From an uncultured Alphaproteobacteria bacterium (GTDB taxonomy: Bacteria > Pseudomonadota > Alphaproteobacteria > Rhodobacterales > Rhodobacteraceae), in NCBI GenBank assembly GCA_902576905.1, contig CACGWW010000001.1:247001-311000 (forward strand): a DNA stretch of 64,000 nt. The letters are read 5' to 3'. The position numbers were made by a program, and so were the translations under genes. The notes beneath the pieces are model-generated. The model searched no databases. It was not told the origin of the DNA and saw nothing but the letters and a program-made list of their open reading frames with translations. Positions within the stretch are counted from its first letter, which is position 1, and each line of letters opens with the position of its first letter. Shown one piece after another: positions 37,594 to 47,400 of this stretch.

Positions 37594-37752
37594 TTCCTCT
37601 AAACTCCCTTGACCATAAAAAATTGCTTTGTTGTCATTTTACAATAAATAAACCCTAAATTTAACTCATATTTAGATTCAGAAAAATTACAATATTTTTA
37701 AGTCTCACAATGATGTATGATAAAAACTTCGAGTAGAGCCGGATAATTTATA

Positions 37753-39171
37753 ATGGAAAAGCAAAATAAAAAATCAGAGCCTAGCTTTTATGTAAATTTT
37801 AAGAAAGTTTACGCACGTAATATAGACAGCAATATAAGCTTGCTAAATTTTTTGAGGCATAATTGTAAATTTACTGGGACAAAAGAGGGGTGCTCAGAGG
37901 GAGACTGTGGCGCATGCTCTGTGTTGATTTTTGATGAAAAAGGATCCTTAGCGCCAGTAAACGCTTGTATTTTAAAGGTGGGACAAATAATTGATAAAAA
38001 TATAGTAACAATTGAAGGTGCTAGCAAATTAAGCTCTGCTGACCCTTTAATTCAAGCACTAAACTCCGAGGCGGCGTCGCAATGTGGGTTTTGCACACCT
38101 GGCTTTGTAATGGCAGCGCTTGCATTAAAAGAAAAACATAAAAGCCCTTCTGAGAGAGTTATCCATGACTCTCTATCTGGAAACTTATGTCGCTGTACAG
38201 GGTATAGACCAATAGTGAACGGGATCCAATCTCTCAAAGAAAAAATAAAGTTTCCAATGCCCATAAATAGTAAAGGCTCAAAATTAAAGACCGCAATTTT
38301 TGGAAAGACAACTTACATCTACCCAGACTCTAAAAAAGAACTAATTGAATTCATATCAAAGGAAAAAAATTATACTGTTTTGTCTGGAGGCACAGACTGG
38401 AACCTTGAAGCGGAAGACTCCAATTTTAAAGAACAGAAAATATTATTTCTGAATAATATTAAAGAAATGTCTACAATTAAGACCAAGACTTCATCTTTTG
38501 AAATAGGCGCTTGTGTTACACTATCTAAATTCGAAGAGTTATGCCGTGAATTTTTCTCCCCCTTTCTGGATACGATTATTAGATTTGGTTCTCCACAGAT
38601 TAGAACAGCCGCAACAGTTGGAGGGAATCTTGGGACATCGAGCCCTATTGGTGACCTAGCTCCCCTATTTTTCGTATTGGAGGCTGAGTTGTCTCTACTC
38701 GGTCCAAAAGGAGAAAGAACTATTCCGATTAAAGATTTTTTTAGGGGATATAGAAAAAATGCTCTAAAACGCAATGAGCTTATATACAAGGTTAAGGTAC
38801 CAAAAACAAAAAAGGAAGATTCAATTTTTTCTTGGAAGCTATCAAAAAGGTATGATCAAGATATATCAACTTTATCGCTGGCAGCCAAATTTAAGATGGA
38901 TAAAAACCACACTATAGAAAATATTATTTTATCTGCAGGGGGCGTAGGACCCACGCCTTTATTATTAGATAAAACGAGTAAATTATTAAAGGATAGTAAT
39001 CTACGCTTTAACCAAAACTCTCTAATAACTGCTTTAAGTCATGATATTTCTCCAATAAGTGATCTTAGAGGGACAGCAAATTATCGATCGGCTGCAATGG
39101 TTGGATTGATAAAAAAAATGCAAAGATCCGTCATAAGTGGTGAGAAACAACATTCGATAATGAGTATTTGA
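37753..39171 (+). CDS. xdhA: Xanthine dehydrogenase small subunit (2Fe-2S and FAD)
   Basis: XdhA carries the iron-sulfur and FAD domains that pass electrons from the molybdenum subunit. CSEGDCGACSV and CGFCTPGFVM with NLCRCTGYRPI bind the two clusters in the first 170 residues. The FAD domain follows with SGGTDWNLEAED, TAATVGGNLGTSSPIGDLAP, then a CODH-flavoprotein C-terminal part. Size is 472 residues. It opens the purine degradation region; its stop overlaps the xdhB ATG (TGATG). No ribosome site stands out. Confidence 0.93.
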   Translation: MEKQNKKSEPSFYVNFKKVYARNIDSNISLLNFLRHNCKFTGTKEGCSEGDCGACSVLIFDEKGSLAPVNACILKVGQIIDKNIVTIEGASKLSSADPLIQALNSEAASQCGFCTPGFVMAALALKEKHKSPSERVIHDSLSGNLCRCTGYRPIVNGIQSLKEKIKFPMPINSKGSKLKTAIFGKTTYIYPDSKKELIEFISKEKNYTVLSGGTDWNLEAEDSNFKEQKILFLNNIKEMSTIKTKTSSFEIGACVTLSKFEELCREFFSPFLDTIIRFGSPQIRTAATVGGNLGTSSPIGDLAPLFFVLEAELSLLGPKGERTIPIKDFFRGYRKNALKRNELIYKVKVPKTKKEDSIFSWKLSKRYDQDISTLSLAAKFKMDKNHTIENIILSAGGVGPTPLLLDKTSKLLKDSNLRFNQNSLITALSHDISPISDLRGTANYRSAAMVGLIKKMQRSVISGEKQHSIMSI

Positions 39172-41495
39172 TGGCATTAGATAACAAAAATAATATTTCA
39201 GTTGGAAAGTCGCACTACCAAGACTCGTCTTTTAGACAACTTACGGGAAGAGCCGAGTACATAGACGATATTCCATTGTCAGAAAATACTTTGCATGGAG
39301 CTCTTATCCTCTCAGAAATACCATCTGGTATGATAACTTCTATTGAGACCGAAAAAGCAAAAAAATTTGATCCAAGCATTACAGTTATCACAGCAAAAGA
39401 CATACCTGGTAGGAATGATATAGCGCCTATTTTTACAGATGAGCCAATTTTTGCAGAAAAAGAGGTGACTTATGTAGGCCAACCCATCGGGCTCATCGTT
39501 GCTTCATCAATGGAGAGAGCAAGGGCAGCCGTAAATGAAGTGCAGATTGTCTATAAAAAAGATAAAACACCGATATTAGACTTGGATTTAGCATTCAAGA
39601 AAAAAAACTTCTTTTTAAAACCAATTCACTTTGAGAGAGGTAACGCAAACGAACAGATTAAGCAGGCACCCCATAAACTTGAGGGTTCATTTTCTATGGG
39701 AGGTCAAGATCACTTTTATTTGGAGACACATATTGCTCTTGCCATTCCGCATGAAAACTCTGAGTTCACAATCTGGTCAAGCACACAACACCCAACTGAA
39801 GTCCAGCATGGTGTATCCAACGTTTTAAATATTCCAGCGGCCAAGATCTCTAGTAAGGTCAGGAGACTTGGCGGTGGCTTTGGAGGTAAAGAAAGCCAGT
39901 CAACAATATACGCCGCCATAGCAGCTTTAGGAGCATACATTTTGGATAAGCCTGTTAAGCTTCGTCTTAATCGCAAAGATGACATGGCATCATCAGGAAA
40001 ACGTCATGACTTTGAAGTTAAATACTCCGTAGGTTTCAACAAAAAAGGAAAAATTAAGGGATTAGATATAACATTACTTAGCAATGCAGGTAATGTCTGC
40101 GATCTGTCAGCTCCTGTAATGTCGAGGGCATTGACCCATCTAGATAATTGTTACTCTTTTAAAGATTTTACCGCGCGAGGCTATATATGTAAAACAAACA
40201 CCGTTTCTAACACAGCGTTTAGAGGCTTTGGTGGCCCTCAAGGAATGCTTGCAATTGAGACTATTCTTGAAAGAGTTTCTCGATTTCTAGAAATCGATTT
40301 AGATGCACTTAGACATGAAAATTATTATTCCCTTAAAAATGGAATTAAAACACCGTATGGGCAAATAGTTAAAAATATTAAAATTGAGAAATTGATAAAT
40401 GAGATGGAAACTTTCGCAGGTCTAGAAAAAAGAAAGCTTCTTGTAGAAAAATTTAACACATCGCAAATTAATAAAAATCAACCTTACAGAAAAGGAATTG
40501 CCTTCATGCCTGCCAAGTTTGGGATATCTTTTAATAAAGTATCCTTAAATCAAGCAGGTGCTCTAGTCCATGTATACACAGATGGTTCGGTGAGACTCAA
40601 TCATGGAGGAACAGAGATGGGACAAGGCCTATTTATTAAGGTGGCTCAGGTTGTCTCAGAATGTTTCAACATTCCTATCGACTATGTACATATTTCTGGA
40701 ACAAATACGGATGAGGTCCCAAACACCTCAGCTACAGCTGCATCGTCTGGCTCCGATATTAATGGTATGGCTGCGTGGAAAGCAGCTACTGTTATTAAAC
40801 AGAGAATGCTTAAACACGCAAGCAAAGTTTTTCAAAAGCCACCCTCTTCCATTGAATTTAAGAACGGTCTGATATTAAGCGGAAATAAAAGCATGACCTT
40901 TAAGGAATTAGCGTTTTCCTGCTGGGAAAATCGCATATCTCTTTCGTCAACGGGCTTTTATAAAACACCAAAAATCTCATGGGATCAGGAAAAATTTAAG
41001 GGAAGCCCCTATTTTTATTTTACATGGGGAGCAGCAGTATCCGAAGCCATTATAGATATTGATACAGGAGAAAGTCGAATACTTAGGGCAGACATCATTC
41101 AAGACTGTGGAACCTCTCTCAACCCCCTAATTGATAGAGGGCAGATAGAAGGAGGTTTCATCCAGGGTATAGGATGGCTAACATGTGAAGAGCTATATTT
41201 TAATTCAGAAGGCAAACTTTTAACTCTTGGCCCCTCAACGTATAAAATACCTGGAAGCCGAGATGTACCACCTGAATTTAATATTAAGCTATTAGAGAAT
41301 ACTCCTAATGAAGAGAAGACAATATTTAGATCTAAAGCTGTCGGTGAGCCCCCTTTATTACTATCGATTTCTCACTTTTTGGCTTTGAAAAATGCCGTCT
41401 CAATGGCTAGCGAAACATCAAATGCAGATTTATTAAATGCTCCCGCGACACCTTCAAAAATTTTAGCTGCGGTGCATAATGATCACTCTATGTAA
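39171..41495 (+). CDS. xdhB: Xanthine dehydrogenase molybdenum-binding subunit
   Basis: XdhB binds molybdopterin and oxidises hypoxanthine and xanthine to urate. It contains LGGGFGGKESQ, AFRGFGGPQGMLAIE, GGTEMGQGLFIKV, TSATAASSGSDING and GEPPLLLSISHF, the last with the catalytic glutamate region. Length is 774 residues. I use ATG 39171 rather than tracked TTG 39168. Its end overlaps the convergent allA gene by 13 bases. The usual cofactor-insertion helper XdhC is not in the window. Confidence 0.94.
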   Translation: MALDNKNNISVGKSHYQDSSFRQLTGRAEYIDDIPLSENTLHGALILSEIPSGMITSIETEKAKKFDPSITVITAKDIPGRNDIAPIFTDEPIFAEKEVTYVGQPIGLIVASSMERARAAVNEVQIVYKKDKTPILDLDLAFKKKNFFLKPIHFERGNANEQIKQAPHKLEGSFSMGGQDHFYLETHIALAIPHENSEFTIWSSTQHPTEVQHGVSNVLNIPAAKISSKVRRLGGGFGGKESQSTIYAAIAALGAYILDKPVKLRLNRKDDMASSGKRHDFEVKYSVGFNKKGKIKGLDITLLSNAGNVCDLSAPVMSRALTHLDNCYSFKDFTARGYICKTNTVSNTAFRGFGGPQGMLAIETILERVSRFLEIDLDALRHENYYSLKNGIKTPYGQIVKNIKIEKLINEMETFAGLEKRKLLVEKFNTSQINKNQPYRKGIAFMPAKFGISFNKVSLNQAGALVHVYTDGSVRLNHGGTEMGQGLFIKVAQVVSECFNIPIDYVHISGTNTDEVPNTSATAASSGSDINGMAAWKAATVIKQRMLKHASKVFQKPPSSIEFKNGLILSGNKSMTFKELAFSCWENRISLSSTGFYKTPKISWDQEKFKGSPYFYFTWGAAVSEAIIDIDTGESRILRADIIQDCGTSLNPLIDRGQIEGGFIQGIGWLTCEELYFNSEGKLLTLGPSTYKIPGSRDVPPEFNIKLLENTPNEEKTIFRSKAVGEPPLLLSISHFLALKNAVSMASETSNADLLNAPATPSKILAAVHNDHSM

Positions 41496-41998
41496 ATCTC
41501 ATTACCATTGCGTTGAAAAAAAACCTCTCTTAAATTTTCTTTGCCTGCATCCAATGCTGATGACCTATCGATAACCAAAAAATCTTGAGCTGTATTAACG
41601 AGAAGTGGAAAATGCCAAACTTTTGGATTGTAATTTATACCTACATCACCTGGCACTTCGAAATACTTGATCGAAGAAAGATCTGGGGATCCGTCCTTAT
41701 CATTTGCCACGACTACTTGCCAATCTATTTTTTGTATTGGCATAAAAGCTTGAGACGCCAGAGGGTGCATCTCCAGATAATCAATTTTTATCGGTCTTTT
41801 TCTAGGAGTAGCAGAAAATATTGAAATGATTGGATTAGCTTTTCTGTCAAGTAATTGTACTGTCGCTACCTCATCAAACCTCTCACAATATCCCTGATTT
41901 ATCAGAAATTTATTATTTTCCATCCCTTTTGAAATTACATCACCAAAAGGTTCAAATAACTTCTGGCTTACGGTCAGCTTTTCTAAATTAAAATGCAT
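41483..41998 (-). CDS. allA: Ureidoglycolate lyase
   Basis: AllA splits ureidoglycolate to glyoxylate and urea, the last step of this purine pathway. The 171-residue cupin-like protein has LTVSQKLFEPFGDVI at the start, IDYLEMHPLASQAFMP and GINYNPKVWHFPLL, all characteristic. It starts one base after the allantoicase stop, at the end of the uraH-puuD-puuE-alc-allA unit on the minus strand. Confidence 0.93.
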   Translation of the reverse strand: MHFNLEKLTVSQKLFEPFGDVISKGMENNKFLINQGYCERFDEVATVQLLDRKANPIISIFSATPRKRPIKIDYLEMHPLASQAFMPIQKIDWQVVVANDKDGSPDLSSIKYFEVPGDVGINYNPKVWHFPLLVNTAQDFLVIDRSSALDAGKENLREVFFQRNGNEIYIE

Positions 41999-41999
41999 T

Positions 42000-42995
42000 T
42001 TAGCTTATTGGTTGACCAAAAATTCGAAATCTCGAAACTCCCCCATCAGGATAGATGTTTAACCTCACGTGGGAGACCGTTTTTTCGTGTAAGAAATCAT
42101 TTTTTCCAAAGTTATGAATAAAGTCTGGTTTGCATTTTTTCTCATCTAAAAAAAATTCCCAGTTACTAGAAGCTTCAAATGCTTTTATTTTGTCTTTTTC
42201 ATTTTTTAAATCAATTGTTTGAATTGAAGCTCTATCTGGAAAATTACCCTTGAAGTGACAGGTATCTATTTCTACATTCGAAATCAGCCCAGGTGTTCCT
42301 AATTCAATGATTATAAAATCATTTCCAGGGACACGCCTACGCCGAGTCTCCCACCCGTCACCCATTGTAGTTCCTCTACCTTCAGACAGGAGAGCGTTTA
42401 CGTTGCCATAGTGTGCGTTATTATACCCAACGATTTTGCCTCCATTTTTTAATGCAGATAATTCTAAATCTTTAGACAGATCCTGAGAAAAGGGAATAAG
42501 ATCTCCAAAAAGTCTAAGCCGCGCTACGCCTCCATCTGGGAAAATATTTAATCTTACATAGGTTACATTTTGATTTTTTAGGAGCTTAAATTCATTAATG
42601 TGATCTCCTTTCAAAATCTGTTTTTCAAGAAGTGTGTGCCAGTCTAAAGATCCTCCTTCATAACTATGGTTAGATGAGAAATCTAGCGAGGCAGCTGGCG
42701 GATAGTTCCCAGTAAAATGACTAGTATCAATTATTACATCCTCTATAGAACATCTGCCTCCTAAGCCAATTATAGCCCAGTCGTTTCCCTCTACTCTTTT
42801 TCTACGGCTTTCCCAACCATCCATCCATTTTCCATGATCATCATATTTATCGTCAATGAAAATGGGGTCAGAGTCATTTAACATTCGATCACATTTTGCA
42901 AAAAAGTCGTCAGACACATCAATGATTTTTGCCCCTGCTTTCGGTGATGCCAAATTAACCTTTTTTGACATTATTAATTTGTCTTCATTTTTCAT
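42000..42995 (-). CDS. alc: Allantoicase
   Basis: Allantoicase hydrolyses allantoate to ureidoglycolate and urea. The protein has two repeats, each with a motif like GWESRRKR / GWETRRRRVPGND and HVRLNIYPDGG or TYVRLNIFPDGG, as expected for its tandem jelly-roll fold. I choose ATG 42995 (GGAGAAAGG upstream on the minus strand) over tracked 43025; it overlaps the end of puuE slightly. The product has 331 residues. Confidence 0.93.
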   Translation of the reverse strand: MKNEDKLIMSKKVNLASPKAGAKIIDVSDDFFAKCDRMLNDSDPIFIDDKYDDHGKWMDGWESRRKRVEGNDWAIIGLGGRCSIEDVIIDTSHFTGNYPPAASLDFSSNHSYEGGSLDWHTLLEKQILKGDHINEFKLLKNQNVTYVRLNIFPDGGVARLRLFGDLIPFSQDLSKDLELSALKNGGKIVGYNNAHYGNVNALLSEGRGTTMGDGWETRRRRVPGNDFIIIELGTPGLISNVEIDTCHFKGNFPDRASIQTIDLKNEKDKIKAFEASSNWEFFLDEKKCKPDFIHNFGKNDFLHEKTVSHVRLNIYPDGGVSRFRIFGQPIS

Positions 42996-43894
42996 GTGGT
43001 AGCACCTTTCTCCAATGCCTCGCAATTCCTATTCTAGTTGTAAACCAGACATCGCTGAATGACTGAATGTAATCAACAAACTTTTTTAGTGCCGGGAACC
43101 TTCCCGGTTTTCCAATTATACGGCAATGAAGTCCAATGTTCATAATCTTAGAACCTTCATGTCTTTCTTCGTATAGACAGTCAAAACTATCCTTAAGATA
43201 ATTAAAAAAATGCTCGCCATTATGAAATCCTTGTGGAGTTAGAAATCTCATGTCATTAGTATCAAGAGTGTAAGGTATAATTAAGTGCGGTTTTTTTTGT
43301 CATTTTAGACCAAAATGGTAAGTCATCACTATAGTCATCTGAGTCATAAAGAAAGCCTCCTTCTTCACAAACCAAATCTCTTGTATTCTCTGAGGTACGA
43401 CCTGTGTACCAACCCATAGGTCTTTCTCCACAAATTCTTTTTTGAATCTCTATTGCTTTTTGCATGTGCTCTTTTTCAGTGGCTCTGGGCACATCTTTGT
43501 AATTTATCCATCTTAGTCCATGGGAACAAATCTCATGATTATCTTTTAAAATTTGATCTACAATTCTTGGATTCTCTTCCAAAGCTTGTGCTACAGCAAA
43601 AATTGTTATCGGAATTTGTCTTTCTCTGAAGAGTTTTAAAATTCGCCAAACTCCGGCTCTAGTACCATATTCATATAAACTTTCCATCGACATATGTCGT
43701 TGACCAAAAAATGGCTCGGCACCTATGATCTCTGAAAGGAAAGTCTCGGAATGCTTATCTCCATAGATGATTGAATTTTCACCACCTTCTTCTAAGTTCA
43801 AAACAAATTGAACCGCCAACTTTCTACCCCCTGGCCAGCTAAAGTGGGGAATTTCGCCATGGTAACCTTCTAGATCTCTGAGTTTTGTTTCCAT
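42985..43894 (-). pseudogene. puuE: Allantoinase, PuuE type, split by a frameshift
   Basis: PuuE opens the allantoin ring to allantoate. The first ORF (43262-43894) has HFSWPGGRKLAVQFVLNLEEG, EICSHGLRW and RPMGWYTGRTSENT, the polysaccharide-deacetylase-like fold, and stops after an A8 (T8 at 43291-43298). With A7 the frame continues KKPHLIIPYTLDTNDMRFLTPQGF into the ORF at 42985-43251, giving the normal 302 residues. Neighbours uraH, puuD and alc make the role firm. It is the only catabolic gene of this pathway that is broken, so the break may be artificial. Confidence 0.88.
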
Positions 43895-43897
43895 GTT

Positions 43898-45133
43898 TCA
43901 CTTCTCTTCTCTTAATATTTCCTCAATCTTATGAAAAAGGTTTGCGTACAATAATCGCTCTTTGTCTTCTAAAAAAGTAATGTTGCCAGGTGGCATCGCC
44001 CTTGATGCTGCAACCTGCTTATAAATAGTTTCATAGTTATTAATCAAGTGACTGAATTCGCTCAAATAAACCCCCTTAGGAGGTTTTTTCATTCCTTCCC
44101 AAGATGGCTCCATAATATGGCAAGTGGAACATTTATAAGCCGTCACTTCCATTATATTTCCTTTGAATTCTTTTGAAAACGAGCCTTCGATTAGGCTTAG
44201 TTTTTCTGGCGTTAGTTGATCCAACCTGGGTTCGTCAACTTCAGACAACATTAGAGAACCCCATGATAGGATTACAATTGGAACAGCAACCCAATATGGG
44301 GTCCTATTACCAGCGTGTCTCTCATTAAAAAAATGTCTAACAAGGCCTCCTATAATAATGGTCAATACAATTATTACCCAAGAATAGGAGGTAGCATAGG
44401 CGGTAGGATAATGATTTCCGATCATTATAAAGATTACAGGAAGGGTCAAATAGTTGTTGTGAAGAGATCTTTGTTTTGCACGGCTACCAAATTCAGGGTT
44501 GGGTGTCTTCTTGGCGATTAATTGTGCTACAACTTTTTTCTGACCTGGAATAATTACCATCAGAACATTTGCTACCATTATCGTACCAAGAGTTACTCCC
44601 ATCTGCATAAAAGCCCCTCTCGAACTTAGTAATGAATAGGATGCCCAAGACAAAAATGCAAAAAATATTAATAGTACGATTGACAATACTAAATTAGATT
44701 TGCCAACCAGCAATCTGCATATTAGATCGTATATCACCCATCCAAATATAACTCCGGCTATTGATATTAAAACAGCAGCAGTTTTGGATAATTCAATTTT
44801 TTCATAATCAATTAGATATAGTTCAGCACCAAGATAGTATACGAGTATGAATAGCGCTGCACCGGTAATCCATGTAGCATAAGCCTCCCACTTAAACCAA
44901 GTTAAGTGATCGGGTAGATGATTTGGAGCCACGAGATATTTTACCAAATTATAAAAACCACCTCCATGAACTTGCCAAGCCTCTCCATGTGCCTCTTTAG
45001 GCAATGAGGGTGATTTTCTTAGACTTAGGTCGAGCGCAATAAAATAAAAGCTAGATCCTATCCATGCAATTCCAGCAATTACGTGAAACCATCGAACCAT
45101 AAATTCTATCCACTCAAGATAATCAAAATTCAT
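43898..45133 (-). CDS. puuD: Membrane urate oxidase with cytochrome c domain
   Basis: PuuD oxidises urate to 5-hydroxyisourate and sends electrons to the respiratory chain rather than to oxygen directly. About eight membrane segments start at MNFDYLEWIEFMVRWFHVIAG, with FHVIAGIAWIGSSFYF, and a C-terminal heme-binding CSTCHIMEPSWEG. The 411-residue length fits PuuD. Gaps of two or three bases to uraH and puuE show one operon. Confidence 0.92.
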   Translation of the reverse strand: MNFDYLEWIEFMVRWFHVIAGIAWIGSSFYFIALDLSLRKSPSLPKEAHGEAWQVHGGGFYNLVKYLVAPNHLPDHLTWFKWEAYATWITGAALFILVYYLGAELYLIDYEKIELSKTAAVLISIAGVIFGWVIYDLICRLLVGKSNLVLSIVLLIFFAFLSWASYSLLSSRGAFMQMGVTLGTIMVANVLMVIIPGQKKVVAQLIAKKTPNPEFGSRAKQRSLHNNYLTLPVIFIMIGNHYPTAYATSYSWVIIVLTIIIGGLVRHFFNERHAGNRTPYWVAVPIVILSWGSLMLSEVDEPRLDQLTPEKLSLIEGSFSKEFKGNIMEVTAYKCSTCHIMEPSWEGMKKPPKGVYLSEFSHLINNYETIYKQVAASRAMPPGNITFLEDKERLLYANLFHKIEEILREEK

Positions 45134-45135
45134 GC

Positions 45136-45489
45136 TTAACTACCTCGATAGGTACTGTAGCCGAACTTAGATAGTAACAGAGGGACATGATAGTGTTGCT
45201 TTAAGTCATTAATTTGAAAGCAGATAGAAATATTATCAAAAAATAAATCCATTTCTTTGACTTTATGTTTTGCCACCAAATATTTTCCAGCATGAAATAC
45301 CATTTCATACCATCCTTCTCGAATATTAGACTTATCAAATATTGGCTTATTTAATCTTCCATCAGAATTGGTTACAAAATTAGCAATCAATTCTTTCCTG
45401 TCTGACTGCGTAGTATAAAAACTAATTTCAAGTGCATCCGCAGGTTTTCCTAGCGTCAAATCTAAAACATGTGTGGTAAGACCTGTCAT
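45136..45489 (-). CDS. uraH: 5-hydroxyisourate hydrolase
   Basis: UraH hydrolyses 5-hydroxyisourate to OHCU. The 117-residue transthyretin-like protein starts MTGLTTHVLDLTLGKPADAL and ends KFGYSTYRGS; the C-terminal YRGS is the diagnostic motif. HYHVPLLLS also matches. It is the first gene of the minus-strand operon and is divergent from uraD. Confidence 0.95.
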   Translation of the reverse strand: MTGLTTHVLDLTLGKPADALEISFYTTQSDRKELIANFVTNSDGRLNKPIFDKSNIREGWYEMVFHAGKYLVAKHKVKEMDLFFDNISICFQINDLKQHYHVPLLLSKFGYSTYRGS

Positions 45490-45566
45490 TTATTAAAAGC
45501 TTTTTTTTTGTCGTAAATACATGGTAACTATAACGAGACAAAAAACAACCAAAGAAAAGGCAAACT

Positions 45567-46049
45567 TTGGAGCAAGAAAAATTCATTAGGCATTATGGCA
45601 GTTTGTATGAAAATTCACCTCATATAGCGCTTGCAATATACGAGCACCAGCTTTTGGATAGGATGTCACCCTTGGAAATACTGAGCTTAATGAAGGATTA
45701 CGTAACCAAGATGGATCATTCATCCAAAATGAAACTAATTTTAGAACATCCGGAATTAGGTATTAAGAAGGGACAACAGAACAACCTAACAGCCCATTCA
45801 AAGAATGAACAAACCCGGGCTGGTCTAGATAATCTTTCTGGAAGTGAATATAATCTATTGAGCAGGTTAAACAAAGACTACATGAATAAATTCAAATTTC
45901 CTTTTATTATCGCTGTTTCAGGCTTAAACAAAGAAGAAGTATTTAGAAATATTCAGGCGAGGCTACAAAATACTGTTGAAACGGAGTTTGATACAGCTAT
46001 AGAGGAGATACACAAAATCGCAGAAATAAGGCTGAAAAATCAGCAGTAA
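45567..46049 (+). CDS. uraD: OHCU decarboxylase
   Basis: UraD decarboxylates OHCU to S-allantoin. The 160-residue helical protein has HYGSLYENSPHIALAIYE, with ELGIKKGQQNNLTAHSKNEQ around the middle and FPFIIAVSGLNKEEVF, family features. It starts at TTG 45567 with AAAGG upstream; no in-frame ATG follows the stop at 45531. It lies alone on the plus strand, divergent from uraH and convergent with guaD, two bases apart. Confidence 0.92.
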   Translation: MEQEKFIRHYGSLYENSPHIALAIYEHQLLDRMSPLEILSLMKDYVTKMDHSSKMKLILEHPELGIKKGQQNNLTAHSKNEQTRAGLDNLSGSEYNLLSRLNKDYMNKFKFPFIIAVSGLNKEEVFRNIQARLQNTVETEFDTAIEEIHKIAEIRLKNQQ

Positions 46050-46051
46050 GG

Positions 46052-47338
46052 TTATTTAATTTTTTTACCAGCAATAAATACCGAGTCTATCGCTCGATCA
46101 TCTCCTAAGGTCTGAAGGATGAATAGTTCTTCTCCAATTGTTGTACATTTTTCCATTCTATGTCTCATTAAAGGAGTACTTTTACTGTTTAAAACTATCA
46201 AATCAGCATAGTTTCCTGTCTTGATTGTTCCGATTTGATGCTGAAGTCCTAGACACTCTGCATTACCCATGGTTGACCAAAAGTATGAAGCTAGGGGATT
46301 TAGGCTATAGTTTCCCAATTGCTGAATTTTGTACGCTTCGTCCAGCGTTCTTAACATTGAGAAGGATGTGCCGCCTCCTACATCTGTCGCTATTGCGGTT
46401 CTTACTCCTTTTTCTTCTAACTCTCTAAATTTAAATAGCCCACTTCCAAGAAATAGGTTTGATGTTGGGCAATGGACAGCAATAGACTTTGTTTCTTTCA
46501 TTCTCTCAATCTCGTTCATTTCCAAGTGAATAGAATGAGCTAATAATGTTTTGTTCGAGAGCAACTTATATTTGTCATAGATAGATAAGTAATCTTTTTG
46601 ATCTGGAAATAGTTCCAGTGTTGTTTTTATTTCGTCGATATTTTCAGATAGATGCGTTTGCACATAACATGATTGATTTTCAGTACATAAGGTTTGAGAA
46701 ACTTCCATCAACTCAGGAGTGGAGGTTATTGCAAATCTAGGTGTTATAGCATATTTGCAACGGCTGACATTATGCCACCTACTAATTATCTCTTTGCTAC
46801 TTAAATAGCTTTTATCTGCTTTCTCTAGAACTGTATCAGGTGCATTTCTATCCATCAACACGTTACCAGCAATAACACACATGTTTCTTCTATGCGCTTC
46901 CTGAAATAGATATTCTACTGAATTAGGGTGCACTGATCCAAATGAAACGGAAGTTGTAATACCATTATGATTTAATAAATCTAAAAATATTTTTGACTCT
47001 CTTTCACAATGATTATCATCAATAAATAAGCTTTCGTTTGGGAAAGTATATTTATTCAGCCATTCAAGTAATTTTGTTCCATATGAAGCGATTACCTGTG
47101 TTTGGGGGAAATGATTGTGTAGATCTATGAACCCAGGAAAGATTATTTTAGATCCAAAATCTACTGTTTCGGTATTCTCGTATTTCTTACTAAGTTTGGA
47201 ATAATCGTCAACTTCAATGATAATTCCCTTATCATCAAATGCTACTCCTCCTTTTTCTAGATAGATGTAGCTACCAGTATCACTAATATCTTCTGGTTTC
47301 CTTAAAAACGAAAAAATTCTTCCTTTAAATATTTTCAT
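46052..47338 (-). CDS. guaD: Guanine deaminase
   Basis: GuaD converts guanine to xanthine, which xanthine dehydrogenase then oxidises. The 428-residue amidohydrolase has PGFIDLHNHFPQTQVIAS (metal HxH), VQTHLSEN, LLAHSIHL and IATDVGGGTSFSMLRT (metal-binding aspartate). It is separated from the nucleoside transporter gene upstream by a strong terminator-like hairpin, so it may be transcribed partly by readthrough or from its own promoter. Confidence 0.93.
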   Translation of the reverse strand: MKIFKGRIFSFLRKPEDISDTGSYIYLEKGGVAFDDKGIIIEVDDYSKLSKKYENTETVDFGSKIIFPGFIDLHNHFPQTQVIASYGTKLLEWLNKYTFPNESLFIDDNHCERESKIFLDLLNHNGITTSVSFGSVHPNSVEYLFQEAHRRNMCVIAGNVLMDRNAPDTVLEKADKSYLSSKEIISRWHNVSRCKYAITPRFAITSTPELMEVSQTLCTENQSCYVQTHLSENIDEIKTTLELFPDQKDYLSIYDKYKLLSNKTLLAHSIHLEMNEIERMKETKSIAVHCPTSNLFLGSGLFKFRELEEKGVRTAIATDVGGGTSFSMLRTLDEAYKIQQLGNYSLNPLASYFWSTMGNAECLGLQHQIGTIKTGNYADLIVLNSKSTPLMRHRMEKCTTIGEELFILQTLGDDRAIDSVFIAGKKIK

Positions 47339-47357
47339 TTTTTACCAAATCTCCAAA

Positions 47358-47383
47358 AAAAAGGCCCTTGAGAGGGCCTTTTT
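47358..47383 (-). terminator. Strong terminator-like hairpin between transporter and guaD
   Basis: AAAAAGGCCCT pairs with AGGGCCTTTTT around a TGAG loop. Read on the minus strand it is followed by a run of T, the standard rho-independent form. It lies between the last transporter gene and guaD, so it can end the transporter transcript and limit flow into guaD. Confidence 0.82.
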
Positions 47384-47400
47384 CCAATATCAAATTTACC

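Noticed and set aside
37809-40872. Several ORFs of 62-139 residues overlapping xdhA and xdhB
   Set aside because: Antisense or alternate-frame shadows of strongly conserved xanthine dehydrogenase genes.
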